From Paramicrobacterium fandaimingii (GTDB taxonomy: Bacteria; Actinomycetota; Actinomycetes; Actinomycetales; Microbacteriaceae), in the NCBI RefSeq assembly GCF_011751745.2, contig NZ_CP061170.1, forward strand, positions 3,038,001-3,102,000: a stretch of 64,000 nucleotides of DNA, given 5' to 3'. Of this stretch, positions 14,866-23,890 are shown piece by piece. Both the position numbers and the translations under genes were made by a program. The notes below the pieces were generated by a model. That model was not told where the DNA came from. It searched no databases and saw only the letters and a list, made by a program, of their open reading frames with translations. Position 1 is the stretch's first letter, and every line of letters begins with the position of its first letter.

Positions 14866-16575
14866 TTACGCTGGGGTCGACAGTGGTGATGATTCCGGAT
14901 GCTGCAGCTCGACGCTGCTCGTCGCCCCGACGAGCTGCGCCGTGTACTCGTGCGCCGGTGCCGTGAAGATCTGCCTGGCTGAGCCATGCTCGATGACGCG
15001 ACCGTCTTTCATGACGAGCACCTCGTCGCTGACGTGGCTGATCACTCCGAGGTCGTGCGAGATGAACAGGTAGCTCAGCTGGAGCTGCTGCTTGAGGTCG
15101 TCAAGCAGGTCGAGAATCTGCGCCTGCACCGAGACGTCGAGGGCAGACACCGCTTCGTCGAGCACGAGGATCTGCGGCGACGGCGCGAGTGCGCGCGCGA
15201 TAGCGATGCGCTGCCTCTGGCCGCCCGAGAGTGTGAGGGGAAAACGCTGCAGCACAGCATCCGTCAGCCCGACCTGCTGCACGAGCTCGCGCACCCGCTC
15301 GCGGCGCTCACCGCGCGGCGTGCCGGAGGGCAGCGCGTCGAGCAGAATGCGCTCGGTGTTCCACCGCGGGTCGAACGAGCTCAGCGGGTCTTGATAGACG
15401 ACGGAGATGCGGCGGCGAAGTGCGCGGCGGCGGCGCTCGCTGACGCGCGACCAGTCCCGGCCGACGAGTCGCACCTCCCCGACATCTGGTGTCGTCAGGG
15501 CAAGCGCGATGCGCGCCGTCGTGCTCTTTCCCGACCCCGATTCGCCGACGATTCCGAGCGTCTGCCCGCGCTTGAGCGTGAACGAGACGTCGTCGACGGC
15601 GGTCGCGACTGAGCCGTCCGGGCGCGGAAACCGCTTGGTGAGCGCGCGCGCTTCGAGCACGGGGCCGTCGTTGCCGACGTCATGGTGCGGCTGTCGCTGC
15701 GCGACGACGGGCGACACGCCGCTCAGCCGCGTCCCTCGCGAGTGCGGGCCCGGAACGGCAGCGATCAGGCGTCGAGTGTAAGGATGCTGCGGGTCGCCCA
15801 GCACCTGGTCGGCTGGGCCCGACTCGACGATGCGCCCGTCGGTCATGACAGCGATTTGGTCGGCAAGTTCCGCGACGACGGAGAGGTCGTGGCTGATCAG
15901 AATCTGCGAGACGCCACGTCGTTTGGTGTCGGCGAGAAGCGCGAGCACCTGCGCCTGCACGGTCACGTCGAGCGCCGTTGTCGGTTCGTCGGCGATGATG
16001 ATCTCGGGGTCAAGCGCGAGGGCCGAGGCGATGAGGGCACGCTGGCGAAGCCCGCCCGACAGTTCGTCTGGGCGCTGCTTCGCACGCTGCTCGGGCTGCG
16101 GAACGCCAACGGCGTCGAGCAGCTCGACTGCTTTGCGCCGACGATCGGCGCGCCGCCCCCAGCCGTGAAGCCTGAGCGCCTCCTCGATCTCTGCCCCGAC
16201 GGGGCGGAGCGGGTCGAGCGAGACGAGGGCGTCTTGCAGAATGAAACCGATGCGGCGCCCGCGCAGCCCACGCCACTGCTTCTCGCTTGTCTGCGCGAGG
16301 TTCTGCGTGCCGAGAGTGAGCTCGCCTGCATCGATGTGCGCGCCGGCGCCGGTCAGCCCAACGAGCGTGCGCGCCGTGACCGATTTGCCCGAGCCCGACT
16401 CGCCGACGATCGCGAGGCATTCTCCGCGACGCAGTTCGAACGATACGTCGTGCACGACCTGGTGCTGTTCGCCGCCGCGCGGAAACGCCACGTTGAGGCC
16501 CCGTGCGCGCAGCACGATGTCGTCCTCGACGATCGCTGGCCTGACAGCATCCGGAGCAGTAATCGTGTCTGTCAT
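14866..16575 (-). CDS. Dipeptide-type ABC transporter ATPase, two fused ATP-binding domains (DppD-DppF)
   Basis: A 569-residue tandem ATPase. Domain 1 has Walker A GESGSGKS (58-65), signature LSGGLRQRALIA and Walker B IIADEPTTALD. Domain 2 repeats these as GESGSGKSTTA (about 350), LSGGQRQRIAIARALA and ILVLDEAVSALD. It powers the DppB/DppC channel encoded just upstream. The frame is open to 16776, but ATG 16575 has a GGGGAGAG ribosome site and overlaps the DppC stop by 4 bp, so this start is preferred. Fusion of the D and F subunits in one chain is common in actinobacteria. Confidence 0.93.
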   Translation of the reverse strand: MTDTITAPDAVRPAIVEDDIVLRARGLNVAFPRGGEQHQVVHDVSFELRRGECLAIVGESGSGKSVTARTLVGLTGAGAHIDAGELTLGTQNLAQTSEKQWRGLRGRRIGFILQDALVSLDPLRPVGAEIEEALRLHGWGRRADRRRKAVELLDAVGVPQPEQRAKQRPDELSGGLRQRALIASALALDPEIIIADEPTTALDVTVQAQVLALLADTKRRGVSQILISHDLSVVAELADQIAVMTDGRIVESGPADQVLGDPQHPYTRRLIAAVPGPHSRGTRLSGVSPVVAQRQPHHDVGNDGPVLEARALTKRFPRPDGSVATAVDDVSFTLKRGQTLGIVGESGSGKSTTARIALALTTPDVGEVRLVGRDWSRVSERRRRALRRRISVVYQDPLSSFDPRWNTERILLDALPSGTPRGERRERVRELVQQVGLTDAVLQRFPLTLSGGQRQRIAIARALAPSPQILVLDEAVSALDVSVQAQILDLLDDLKQQLQLSYLFISHDLGVISHVSDEVLVMKDGRVIEHGSARQIFTAPAHEYTAQLVGATSSVELQHPESSPLSTPA

Positions 16576-17441
16576 TTCTCTCCCCTTTCGAGAGCGCGCT
16601 GGATGTGCTGGCCAATCGTTGTTGCCGCGATCGCTAGTACGACGATCACGAGGCCTGGAATCACCGTGAGCCACGGCGCGTGGGTGATGTAGAGGCGGCC
16701 CGCCTCGAGCAGCGCACCCCACTCCGGTGACGGCGGCGCGACTCCGAGCCCGAGGAACGACAGGCTCGACGCCCACACGATCGACTGCCCGATCGACATC
16801 GCGATCACCGCGACGAGCGGACGCACGGCGTTGGGAATGATGTGCCGGGCGAGAATGCGGCCGCGGGAATGTCCTAGTGCCGTCGCCGCCTCGACGTAGC
16901 CCGAGTTCTTCGCCGTGAGAATCTGCGCGCGAATCATGCGCGCATAGCCGGGAGCCGTGCCGATCGCCACGGCAAACACCTGTGAGAGTGCCGATGGGCC
17001 AGCGATCGCAACGAGCAACAGGGCGAGCAGCAGTGTGGGAAACGCAAACTGGATTTCGATGATGCGAGCGGCGATCGCGCCGATCACGCGGCCGCCGAGC
17101 GATGCCGCCGTTCCCAGGATGAGTGCAAGCGTCATGCTCACCGCCGTTGCGCCGGCACCGATCAGCAGCGACTCCCTCGCCCCGAAGACGACGCGACTAT
17201 AGAGGTCGCGGCCCTGCTCGTCTGTGCCGAACCAGTGCGCGAACCCGGGCTGCTGCAGGGCATCGCCCAGCGCGAGGGCGAAGGGGTCGTGCGTTGCCAG
17301 CGCCTGCGGGGCGATGAGCGCGATGAGAAAGAAGGCGGTGACGGCGAGCGCAGCGTATAGGCCGACCGGATGCTGTCGCCTGCCGAGCGTCGGCGATGCC
17401 TGCGGTGCCTGCGGTATCCGTGGTTCCTGTACGGCGGTCAT
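16572..17441 (-). CDS. Dipeptide/nickel-type ABC permease, DppC family
   Basis: A 289-residue inner-membrane permease with a short cytoplasmic N-terminus, a periplasmic-side loop after the first span, and the binding-protein-dependent transport signature GYVEAATALGHSRGRILARH (EAA loop, about 173-192). It overlaps the DppB gene upstream and the ATPase gene downstream by 4 bp each, so the four importer genes are translationally coupled. It forms the channel with the DppB-type subunit. The substrate class (peptide, nickel, opine or a sulfur compound) is not determined by this sequence; the neighbouring flavin monooxygenase argues for an unusual small organic compound. Confidence 0.93.
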   Translation of the reverse strand: MTAVQEPRIPQAPQASPTLGRRQHPVGLYAALAVTAFFLIALIAPQALATHDPFALALGDALQQPGFAHWFGTDEQGRDLYSRVVFGARESLLIGAGATAVSMTLALILGTAASLGGRVIGAIAARIIEIQFAFPTLLLALLLVAIAGPSALSQVFAVAIGTAPGYARMIRAQILTAKNSGYVEAATALGHSRGRILARHIIPNAVRPLVAVIAMSIGQSIVWASSLSFLGLGVAPPSPEWGALLEAGRLYITHAPWLTVIPGLVIVVLAIAATTIGQHIQRALERGEK

Positions 17442-18466
17442 GATGCCTTCAATCGCGGGTCGATGAGCGTGTAGACGACGTCGACGATCAGATTCGCCAC
17501 AACGTAGAGGGCGGCGATGAGCACGACGACGCCGGTGACGATGGGAAGATCCTGCGCGTTAACAGCGGTGATGAGCACCGTGCCGATTCCTGGACGCGAG
17601 AACAGCGATTCCACGATGACCGCGCCCGAGATCGTGGCTCCGAGCGCCCACCCCGACAGCGTGATAGCGGGAAGCACCGAGTGCCTCAGCACGTGCCGCA
17701 CTCGCACGCCTGCATCTCCCATGCCGCGCATGCGCGCAGACACGATGAACGGCTGCGCGAGCGTCTGCTCGAACTCAGAGCGAGTTGACTGCCCCATGAA
17801 GCCGGCGAGCGGAATCGCCAGCGTGAGCGCGGGCAGAAACAGCCCGGCCGCGCTCGATCCGCTGATCACAGGGAACCAGCCGAGGCCGAGCGAGAAGACG
17901 ACGAGAAGAATGATGCCGAGCCAGTAGTGCGGAAGCCCCGCCGCCGTTGTGTCGACAACGGCGCCCAGCGCGCGCAGCTTCGGCCCGCGCCCCGCCGTGA
18001 GCGTCACCCACACCACCATGATCAGCCACGCGAGCGCAATCGCCGTCACCGTGAGGGTCAGTGTCGGACCGAGCTGCTCGAGAATGACGTCGCTCACGGG
18101 ACGGTACTGCTGGTACGACATGCCGAGCGTTCCCGAGACGAGTGCGCGCAGGTAATCGACGTACTGAACGAGCACGGGCTGCAGCAGGCCGTACTGCTCG
18201 TTGATCTGCGCGAGCTCCTCCGGTGTGCGTTCGATGGCTTGCCCAGCGCGAATGTTGAAGATCACCGTTGCACGGTCACCGGGGAGTGCGAGCTGTGCGA
18301 GAAATGCGACGGTTGCGGCACCGAAGAGCGTGATCGCCGCGCCGACGAGCTTGCCGAGGATGCCGCGGATCAGCGTGCCGCGGTTCGCCAGGCGGCGAGC
18401 GCTGCCCGCCGCGGCATCCGCTTCTCTTCTGGCCTGATCATTTTCAGGCGACGAAATATGCGTCAT
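17438..18466 (-). CDS. Dipeptide/nickel-type ABC permease, DppB family
   Basis: A 342-residue permease with six predicted spans. It has the DppB hallmark region after the first span (PGDRATVIFNIRAGQAIERT, then EELAQINEQYGL) and a C-terminal GIGTVLITAVNAQDLPIVTG stretch. The N-terminus is longer than usual (about 35 polar residues before the first span). The ATG at 18466 lies inside the end of the substrate-binding-protein gene, giving a 23-bp overlap, and its stop overlaps DppC by 4 bp. It belongs to the same operon as the LLM monooxygenase. Confidence 0.92.
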   Translation of the reverse strand: MTHISSPENDQARREADAAAGSARRLANRGTLIRGILGKLVGAAITLFGAATVAFLAQLALPGDRATVIFNIRAGQAIERTPEELAQINEQYGLLQPVLVQYVDYLRALVSGTLGMSYQQYRPVSDVILEQLGPTLTLTVTAIALAWLIMVVWVTLTAGRGPKLRALGAVVDTTAAGLPHYWLGIILLVVFSLGLGWFPVISGSSAAGLFLPALTLAIPLAGFMGQSTRSEFEQTLAQPFIVSARMRGMGDAGVRVRHVLRHSVLPAITLSGWALGATISGAVIVESLFSRPGIGTVLITAVNAQDLPIVTGVVVLIAALYVVANLIVDVVYTLIDPRLKAS

Positions 18467-20075
18467 GGAACACCGGTCCTCCCTGTGAGTGCTCCTGCCA
18501 GATGTCTTTCACGAACGGTGAGATCGCCAGGGTGCTCAACCGGTCGTAGAGTCCGATCGAGAGCGCGTGCTCGGCGATGTACTCCTGCGCCTGCTGATAC
18601 AGCGCGTTCTGCTCGTCGATGTCGGCTGCCGAGTTGGCGCGCAGAATCAGGTCTTCGAGCTCGGCGTCGTTGTAGAACGCGGCGTTATTGGCGTTGGGGC
18701 TCTCTTCGGTGTCCGATCGCCAATTGATCCAAAGGATGCCGGCGGTCACGCTCGTCCAGTACCCCGCCGCAATGTCGCGTTCGTCCGACTGCGTGTAAGC
18801 ACCGGCGAAGTGCTCGCTCGGCGGAACGGGGATAAGCGTCACGTCGAACCCTGCCTGCTTTGCCTGCTGCGCGACGCCCTGCAGAATCGACGCGCCCTCG
18901 GCGTTGATGATCGTTCCCGCGCCATACGGCAGCGTCACGCTGAGCGTCTCGCCGTCTTTCACCCGCACGCCGTCGGAATTTGTCGTGCTCCAGCCGGCCT
19001 CGTCGAGCAGGTTCTTCGCCTTCTCGAGGTCGAACGAGTACTGATCGGCGGCCTTCTGGCTGTAGCCCGGGGTCGACTGGCTCACCGCGCCATTGCCCTC
19101 AAACGGAATGACGCCCAGGCCGATGGTCTCCACGAGGCTCTCGCGATCGAGACTGTAGGCAAACGCTTTGCGTACCTTCTCGTCGGTGAACGGCCCTTCG
19201 CGAGTGTTGAAGGCGAGCTGCTGCGGGCGGCCGGGCGTTACATATTTCTGCAGGTCAAATCCGCCAGCATCCAGTGTCGTCCAGTCGACAGACGGAACGT
19301 CGTAGATCGCGTCGACCTCGTCGCTCTTCAGCGCTGCAGCCCGCGTCGTGCCGTCTGGAACGAACCGCCAATCGACGGTCTCGACGATGGCAGGCCCCTC
19401 GTGCTTCGCGTTGGCGGGCCACGACGTGTAGTCGTCGTTGCGCTCGAGCACGATGTTTTCGCCCCGATTCCACTCGGCGACAGTGAAAGCGCCGCTGCCG
19501 ATGGGCTGCGCGCAATTCTGCTCGTCAGTGCGCGTCTCGAGCGCCTCCTGCGACTGGATGCCGAAGTAGCCCTGCGCCAGCGTTTCGGGCAGCCGCGGGT
19601 ACGGAGTGGCGAGGTGGATGGCGAGCGTGTTCTCGTCGACGGCTTCCGCTGACGAGTAGTACCCCTCGAGCCACACCTTGGCCGTGCTGTTTCCGCCCGC
19701 GAGCCAGTAGTCGAAATTGTAGGCGACAGCCGATGCGGTCAGTGCTGTGCCGTCCGTGAACGAGACTCCGTCTTTCAGCTCGAACGTCCAGTCGAGCCCA
19801 TCGTCTGACACGTGCCACGATTCGGCGAGCCACGCCACGGCTTCGCCGTTCTCGTCGAGCGACGTGAGGCTGTCGAGCACTTGGTAGCTCAGGTAAGCCT
19901 GCTCGATCCACCCACCGAAGACGCACGGCGGCTCCTGCTGGTGCGCGTACACGAGTGTGCCACCTGCGACCGGCTCGGCGTCGTCAGCGGCCGAGGTTCC
20001 GGCTGCGCACGACGTGAGCATCATCATCGCTGCGGCGCTGACGGCGAGAGCGGCGACAATTCTGTTTCGTGGCAT
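18444..20075 (-). CDS. Dipeptide-type ABC substrate-binding lipoprotein (family 5)
   Basis: A 543-residue SBP_bac_5 lipoprotein. The signal peptide MPRNRIVAALAVSAAAMMML ends in TSC with Cys23, followed by AAGTSAADDAEP. Conserved family features include SWHVSDDGLDWTFELKDGVS, FTDGTALTASAVAYNFDYW and RKAFAYSLDRESLVETIG. It is the first gene of the operon SBP-DppB-DppC-DppDF-LLM monooxygenase and decides uptake specificity. A GAGG element sits 7 nt before the ATG. The 177 bp upstream up to the convergent-side esterase gene contains the promoter; I saw no recognisable riboswitch there. Confidence 0.92.
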   Translation of the reverse strand: MPRNRIVAALAVSAAAMMMLTSCAAGTSAADDAEPVAGGTLVYAHQQEPPCVFGGWIEQAYLSYQVLDSLTSLDENGEAVAWLAESWHVSDDGLDWTFELKDGVSFTDGTALTASAVAYNFDYWLAGGNSTAKVWLEGYYSSAEAVDENTLAIHLATPYPRLPETLAQGYFGIQSQEALETRTDEQNCAQPIGSGAFTVAEWNRGENIVLERNDDYTSWPANAKHEGPAIVETVDWRFVPDGTTRAAALKSDEVDAIYDVPSVDWTTLDAGGFDLQKYVTPGRPQQLAFNTREGPFTDEKVRKAFAYSLDRESLVETIGLGVIPFEGNGAVSQSTPGYSQKAADQYSFDLEKAKNLLDEAGWSTTNSDGVRVKDGETLSVTLPYGAGTIINAEGASILQGVAQQAKQAGFDVTLIPVPPSEHFAGAYTQSDERDIAAGYWTSVTAGILWINWRSDTEESPNANNAAFYNDAELEDLILRANSAADIDEQNALYQQAQEYIAEHALSIGLYDRLSTLAISPFVKDIWQEHSQGGPVFHDAYFVA

Positions 20076-20252
20076 AGCGAACCTCGTGGGTGACTGAACG
20101 GATGCCGCATGAGCGGCGTTGTGGAGTCACGAACCTACGGGGTGCAGAGGGCATCGACAGAGCATCTGTTGTCACAGTTCGTAGTGTGGCCGGTGCGCGC
20201 GGTCACATGACGTCATCTACGCCGCTGTCAGAGCGATGCGAGCCGTGTTCCG

Positions 20253-21758
20253 CTAAAGTGCGCGCTTCTCGATGTCGACGAGCCTCAGCTCGCGATCGAA
20301 GATGCGCTCGACGCGCGGTGTGCCGTCAATGCGCCATCCGAGGCGTTCGCCTTCCGCGTCGAACTCGGGCCAGGGCGCCGTGCCGTCGGCGATGAACTGC
20401 ACCCAGGCGGCGTGCATCTCATCGGCGATCTTCTGCGGCGGGCCCATCCCTGTGCTCGCCTCGACGTTCTCGCCATCGAGGCAGTCCCACACAAACGGCA
20501 GCTCCATGCAGTGCCCGGTCAGCCCATCCTTCGCCGAGGGAAGCCGGAAGTCATAGGCGAAGACGACGCCGGATTTCGCGGCGAGAGCGCGAGCGGCTGT
20601 GAAGCGAAACACCGCGTCGCTTGCCGTGCTTCCCAGCATGCGCCGTGTGCGACCTGGAGTGAGCCGACCGTATTCACGAGCCTCGCGGCCGAGGCCAACC
20701 GCGCGCAAGGCGAGGCCGCGAGGAATCAGATCGAGGGCGGCGGAGGCCTTCAGCAGCAGCGCATCGGTTTCATGGGCATTTGCGCCGATCAGAAGCGGCT
20801 TGTCTGCCCCGATCCTCTGCGCAAGCGCATCGCCTATCGCGTGGGGTACCAGATCGCCATCGACAACCGGCGTCCACGGCATCGAGCTTCCGCCCTGCAT
20901 AAGCCGCCGCAGCCATGTCAGAGTCATGTCATGCCGTTGCGCCGTCTGCTGCGCAGCGAACACCTCACGCTCAGGCACGTCGATGAAGTGCGCTCGGGTC
21001 GCCGCGATCCCCAAGAGCTTTGCAACCTCGGCCGTTGATGCCGCGACCTCAGAGCGATCACCCGTGCTGACTCCGGGAGACTCAACGATCGCTCGGGCGA
21101 ACAGCGGCTGTGCACTGGGCATCGACAGCAGGGTCAGAACGGCTGTGCCGCCGGCGCTCTGGCCGCCGATCGTCACGCGGTCGGGATCGCCGCCGAATGC
21201 ACGGATGTTGTCACGAACCCAGTGCAGCGCCAGCATCCAGTCGTGAACAGCACGGTTTCCCTCCGCACCGTCGATCACGCCGAAGCCGTCGAGTCCCAGG
21301 CGGTACGACACCGACACGACGATGACCCCGTCGCGCGGGAACGACCCCGTTTCGTACCACGACGATGATGGTGAGCCCGTTATGAACCCGCCACCGTGAA
21401 TCCACACGAGCACGGGCAACGGCGTCTCGGGATTGGTGGTCGGGGTGAACACGTTGACGGTGAGAGTCTCATCTCCGGGGTAGGCAGGCTCGGGAATGAG
21501 CGTGATTCCCGCCATGTAATCGCGCAGAGGCGTTGCTCCGTAGCGGGTGGCGTCACGCACTCCGTCCCACGGTTCGTGGGCGACCGGAATTGCGAAACGC
21601 CGATCCCCGATCGGCGCCTCAGCATACGGGATGCCGAGAAAGGCAACCTGATGCGGGCCGAGCTGGGCTCCGCGCACCGCCCCGGCAGTGGTCTGCACGA
21701 CGAACCCTTCGTCAGGCTCAGGTGCGTTCGTTTCCGCTGTGCTCGGCGTCGAGGTCAT
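20253..21758 (-). CDS. Carboxylesterase (type B, alpha/beta hydrolase)
   Basis: A 501-residue type-B carboxylesterase/lipase. The oxyanion hole is in LVWIHGGGFITG (about 117-128), the nucleophile is S201 in GGQSAGG, and TVNVFTPT is the usual conserved strand. A candidate acid residue lies in the GANAHETDALLL region and the catalytic histidine is probably in GLTGHCMELPFVWD near residue 420. No signal peptide is seen, so the enzyme is probably cytoplasmic. It would hydrolyse small carboxylic esters; the natural substrate is unknown. It stands alone between the ABC operon and the ATPase gene, which starts divergently across the 23-bp repeat array. Confidence 0.9.
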   Translation of the reverse strand: MTSTPSTAETNAPEPDEGFVVQTTAGAVRGAQLGPHQVAFLGIPYAEAPIGDRRFAIPVAHEPWDGVRDATRYGATPLRDYMAGITLIPEPAYPGDETLTVNVFTPTTNPETPLPVLVWIHGGGFITGSPSSSWYETGSFPRDGVIVVSVSYRLGLDGFGVIDGAEGNRAVHDWMLALHWVRDNIRAFGGDPDRVTIGGQSAGGTAVLTLLSMPSAQPLFARAIVESPGVSTGDRSEVAASTAEVAKLLGIAATRAHFIDVPEREVFAAQQTAQRHDMTLTWLRRLMQGGSSMPWTPVVDGDLVPHAIGDALAQRIGADKPLLIGANAHETDALLLKASAALDLIPRGLALRAVGLGREAREYGRLTPGRTRRMLGSTASDAVFRFTAARALAAKSGVVFAYDFRLPSAKDGLTGHCMELPFVWDCLDGENVEASTGMGPPQKIADEMHAAWVQFIADGTAPWPEFDAEGERLGWRIDGTPRVERIFDRELRLVDIEKRAL

Positions 21759-21776
21759 GTCTCTTGCTTACCACGT

Positions 21777-21863
21777 CTGCAATCGTCGGCCTAGAAGCTC
21801 TGCATTTCACGGCCTAGGTTCTCTGCAATCTTCGGCCTAGAAACTCTGCAATCGTCGGCCTAG
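21777..21863 (+). repeat. Four tandem 23-bp repeats at the ATPase-gene promoter
   Basis: An 18-bp core CTGCAATCGTCGGCCTAG occurs at 21777, 21800, 21823 and 21846 with an exact 23-bp period; copies 1 and 4 are identical, copies 2 and 3 differ at a few positions. The 5-bp linkers are AAGCT, GTTCT and AAACT. The last copy covers the expected -35 region of a leaderless promoter whose -10 box is TAGACT (21867-21872), 6 nt before ATG 21879. This looks like an operator array for autoregulation of the downstream ATPase gene; function is inferred. Confidence 0.9.
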
Positions 21864-21878
21864 CGATAGACTAACGGT

Positions 21879-23156
21879 ATGAATGTCGCCGAAATTCTCG
21901 GGCAAGCGTACAAGCCACGCGTCATTGATAAAGCCCTTCATCGCTCCTTAGATGCTGCGGGCGCAGTAGTTGTCGAAGGGGCTCGCGCAACCGGCAAGAC
22001 AATGACGGCTCTCCATGCGTCGCACTCCTACGTCTTCGTGGACGATGCCGATGCACAACGTACCTTGGAAATTGCGCCGCGTTCAATTCTCACGGGACAA
22101 TCTCCACGCCTACTCGACGAATGGCAGGTGGCTCCAGAGCTCTGGAATCTTGTACGTCGAGCTGTGGATGCAACAACTGAGCCAGGACAATTTATTCTGA
22201 CAGGGTCAGCAGTTCCCAACGATGACATCACCCGACATACAGGTGCGGGAAGGTTTATCCGCCTGCGGCAACGAACCATGTCGTGGTGGGAGAAGCTCGG
22301 CAGTACTCGATCACTTGTGAGCCTCGCGGAGTTATTCGAAGGCGGGCGGCCGTCGACGGACACCACCAAGCAAACAGACCTCGAGGAGGTCATCGACAAC
22401 CTCCTCCGCCCAGGCTTTCCCGCGATGACCGCTTTGGGGCTGGAGCAGTCTGCCGACCGACTCGTTGCCTACGTCGATGAGGTAGCTCGCGCAGACATTA
22501 CTCGGCTCGCCGCGATCCGGCACGAACCCGAGGTGATCAAACAACTCATTACGGCATTAGCACGGTCAGTTGCCTCCGACGTCACATTCAAGACTCTCGC
22601 TGCAGATGTGAGAGTCGTCGCTCCGATGATCAACGCCGAGACAATCAGCACTTACGTTGAACTCCTGGAGCGGCTCTTTATCGTTGAGCCGCAAAATGCC
22701 TGGGCTCCGAGCCTCCGGTCACGAGCTCGGGTGAGAACCACCCCGAAACTCCACTTGGTTGACCCGTCGCTAGCCGCGGCCGCCCTGGGAGCGGGAGCAC
22801 AGCACCTAAGCACAGATCTGGTGACACTCGGAATGCTCTTCGAAAGTGCGGTGGTCCACGACCTCATGGTTCTCGCATCCGAGATCAACGGGCAGGTACA
22901 CCATTACCGAGACTCCTATGGATCAGAAATTGACGCCATCATCACACTTCGCGACGGCCGATGGGGCGCGGTCGAAGTGAAACTCGGCGGAGGTCAGATG
23001 CTGACTGGCGTCGAGTCGCTGCGGCATGCCATCGATCAAATCGACACTGACATCGTGGGTGAGCCAGCATTTCGATTGGTTGTGACTGGCACGGGACCGA
23101 CTCTCACGGCGGATGACGGCACTGTGATCACGTCTCTGAGCAACCTTGCACCGTAA
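21879..23156 (+). CDS. AAA-family ATPase with C-terminal DUF4143 nuclease-like domain
   Basis: A 425-residue protein. The N-terminal ATPase (AAA_14 type) has Walker A GARATGKT (34-41) and a Walker-B-like LLDEWQ. A helical middle follows, then the DUF4143 region, ending in a PD-(D/E)XK-like signature: SYGSEIDAIITLRDGRW, then AVEVKLG (Asp and the E-V-K pair). The promoter TAGACT is 6 nt from ATG, so the mRNA is probably leaderless, and four 23-bp repeats precede it. The family is widespread and often mobile; proposed links to defence or plasmid maintenance are unproven. The stop lies 10 bp from the convergent DUF1992 gene. Confidence 0.85.
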   Translation: MNVAEILGQAYKPRVIDKALHRSLDAAGAVVVEGARATGKTMTALHASHSYVFVDDADAQRTLEIAPRSILTGQSPRLLDEWQVAPELWNLVRRAVDATTEPGQFILTGSAVPNDDITRHTGAGRFIRLRQRTMSWWEKLGSTRSLVSLAELFEGGRPSTDTTKQTDLEEVIDNLLRPGFPAMTALGLEQSADRLVAYVDEVARADITRLAAIRHEPEVIKQLITALARSVASDVTFKTLAADVRVVAPMINAETISTYVELLERLFIVEPQNAWAPSLRSRARVRTTPKLHLVDPSLAAAALGAGAQHLSTDLVTLGMLFESAVVHDLMVLASEINGQVHHYRDSYGSEIDAIITLRDGRWGAVEVKLGGGQMLTGVESLRHAIDQIDTDIVGEPAFRLVVTGTGPTLTADDGTVITSLSNLAP

Positions 23157-23165
23157 CGCTGTCTC

Positions 23166-23732
23166 TTAGCTACCGCTCTTCCATCGCCACCAGCGAAGAC
23201 GCCGCGCCTGCCTTGTCGATTCGGCTAACTCAGTGGATGCCACGCTTGAGGCGCGTTCCGTGCGTCTCGCCGTCCACGCAACGACCTCTGCGTCGATGTC
23301 TCGGGTCGGTGTGACGACAGGCGGGCCGCCGTGCAGCTGACGCCGTGCTTCGCGCACCCGCTTGTTGAAATCGGCGAGGTACTCCCGCACCCGGGACTCT
23401 GAGGGAAGTTCGTCGAGTGTCGCTTCGAGTCGCTCGTGCTCTTTGCGCAGTTGAAACACGGGCGGCGCGAACCCGGTCAGCCCCTCGGATTCGATCTTCT
23501 GCTTGATCCACCAGTCGGGGTCGCGCGGCTTGTCGATCCCCTCGAGCGGCTTACCCGCTCCGGGCAGATTGTCGAACTCACCGCGACGCCTGGCCAGCTC
23601 AATCGCTGTCTCGACGGCGCTCCAACGCTCTTCCTCTGTGTTCCACTGGGGAGGTCCACCGACGCTGCCCGATCCCTCGGCCTTGTCGGGTGCCGCGTGC
23701 TTCGGGTTCGTGCCCTTGCGCTGGTCGTTCAT
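23166..23732 (-). CDS. DUF1992 (DnaJ-homologue-domain) protein
   Basis: A 188-residue protein with the DUF1992 signature AIELARRRGEFDNLPGAGKP followed by DPDWWIKQKI and KEHERLEATLDELPSES. The same domain occurs in eukaryotic DNAJC28-like proteins, hence the name, but there is no J domain or HPD motif here. The N-terminus (about 35 residues) is polar and low in complexity; the C-terminus ends in RRLRWWRWKSGS. It is probably cytoplasmic. The function in bacteria is unknown. It is convergent with the DUF4143 ATPase and faces a 158-bp gap with no recognisable feature before the MarR gene. Confidence 0.85.
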   Translation of the reverse strand: MNDQRKGTNPKHAAPDKAEGSGSVGGPPQWNTEEERWSAVETAIELARRRGEFDNLPGAGKPLEGIDKPRDPDWWIKQKIESEGLTGFAPPVFQLRKEHERLEATLDELPSESRVREYLADFNKRVREARRQLHGGPPVVTPTRDIDAEVVAWTARRTERASSVASTELAESTRQARRLRWWRWKSGS

Positions 23733-23890
23733 GACGATTCCTCCATTACCAGGCTATGCGGCATCGACGCCGACGGAAAGAAGCGGACGGCCTCTGGACG
23801 CGACGCAACTGCATGGAGTGGATCTCTGGGTGGTGTGCAACGCGATAGCATTCCAAACCTTGTCACCAGCCTCCCCATCGATACCGTACG

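Noticed and set aside
20076..20252. SAM-type riboswitch upstream of the ABC/monooxygenase operon
   Set aside because: Looked for because NtaA/DszA-type enzymes often belong to sulfur metabolism; no SAM-I, SAM-II or SAM-IV core is present.
21777..21863. CRISPR array
   Set aside because: Repeats are 18 bp with only 5-bp linkers, four copies, and no cas genes.
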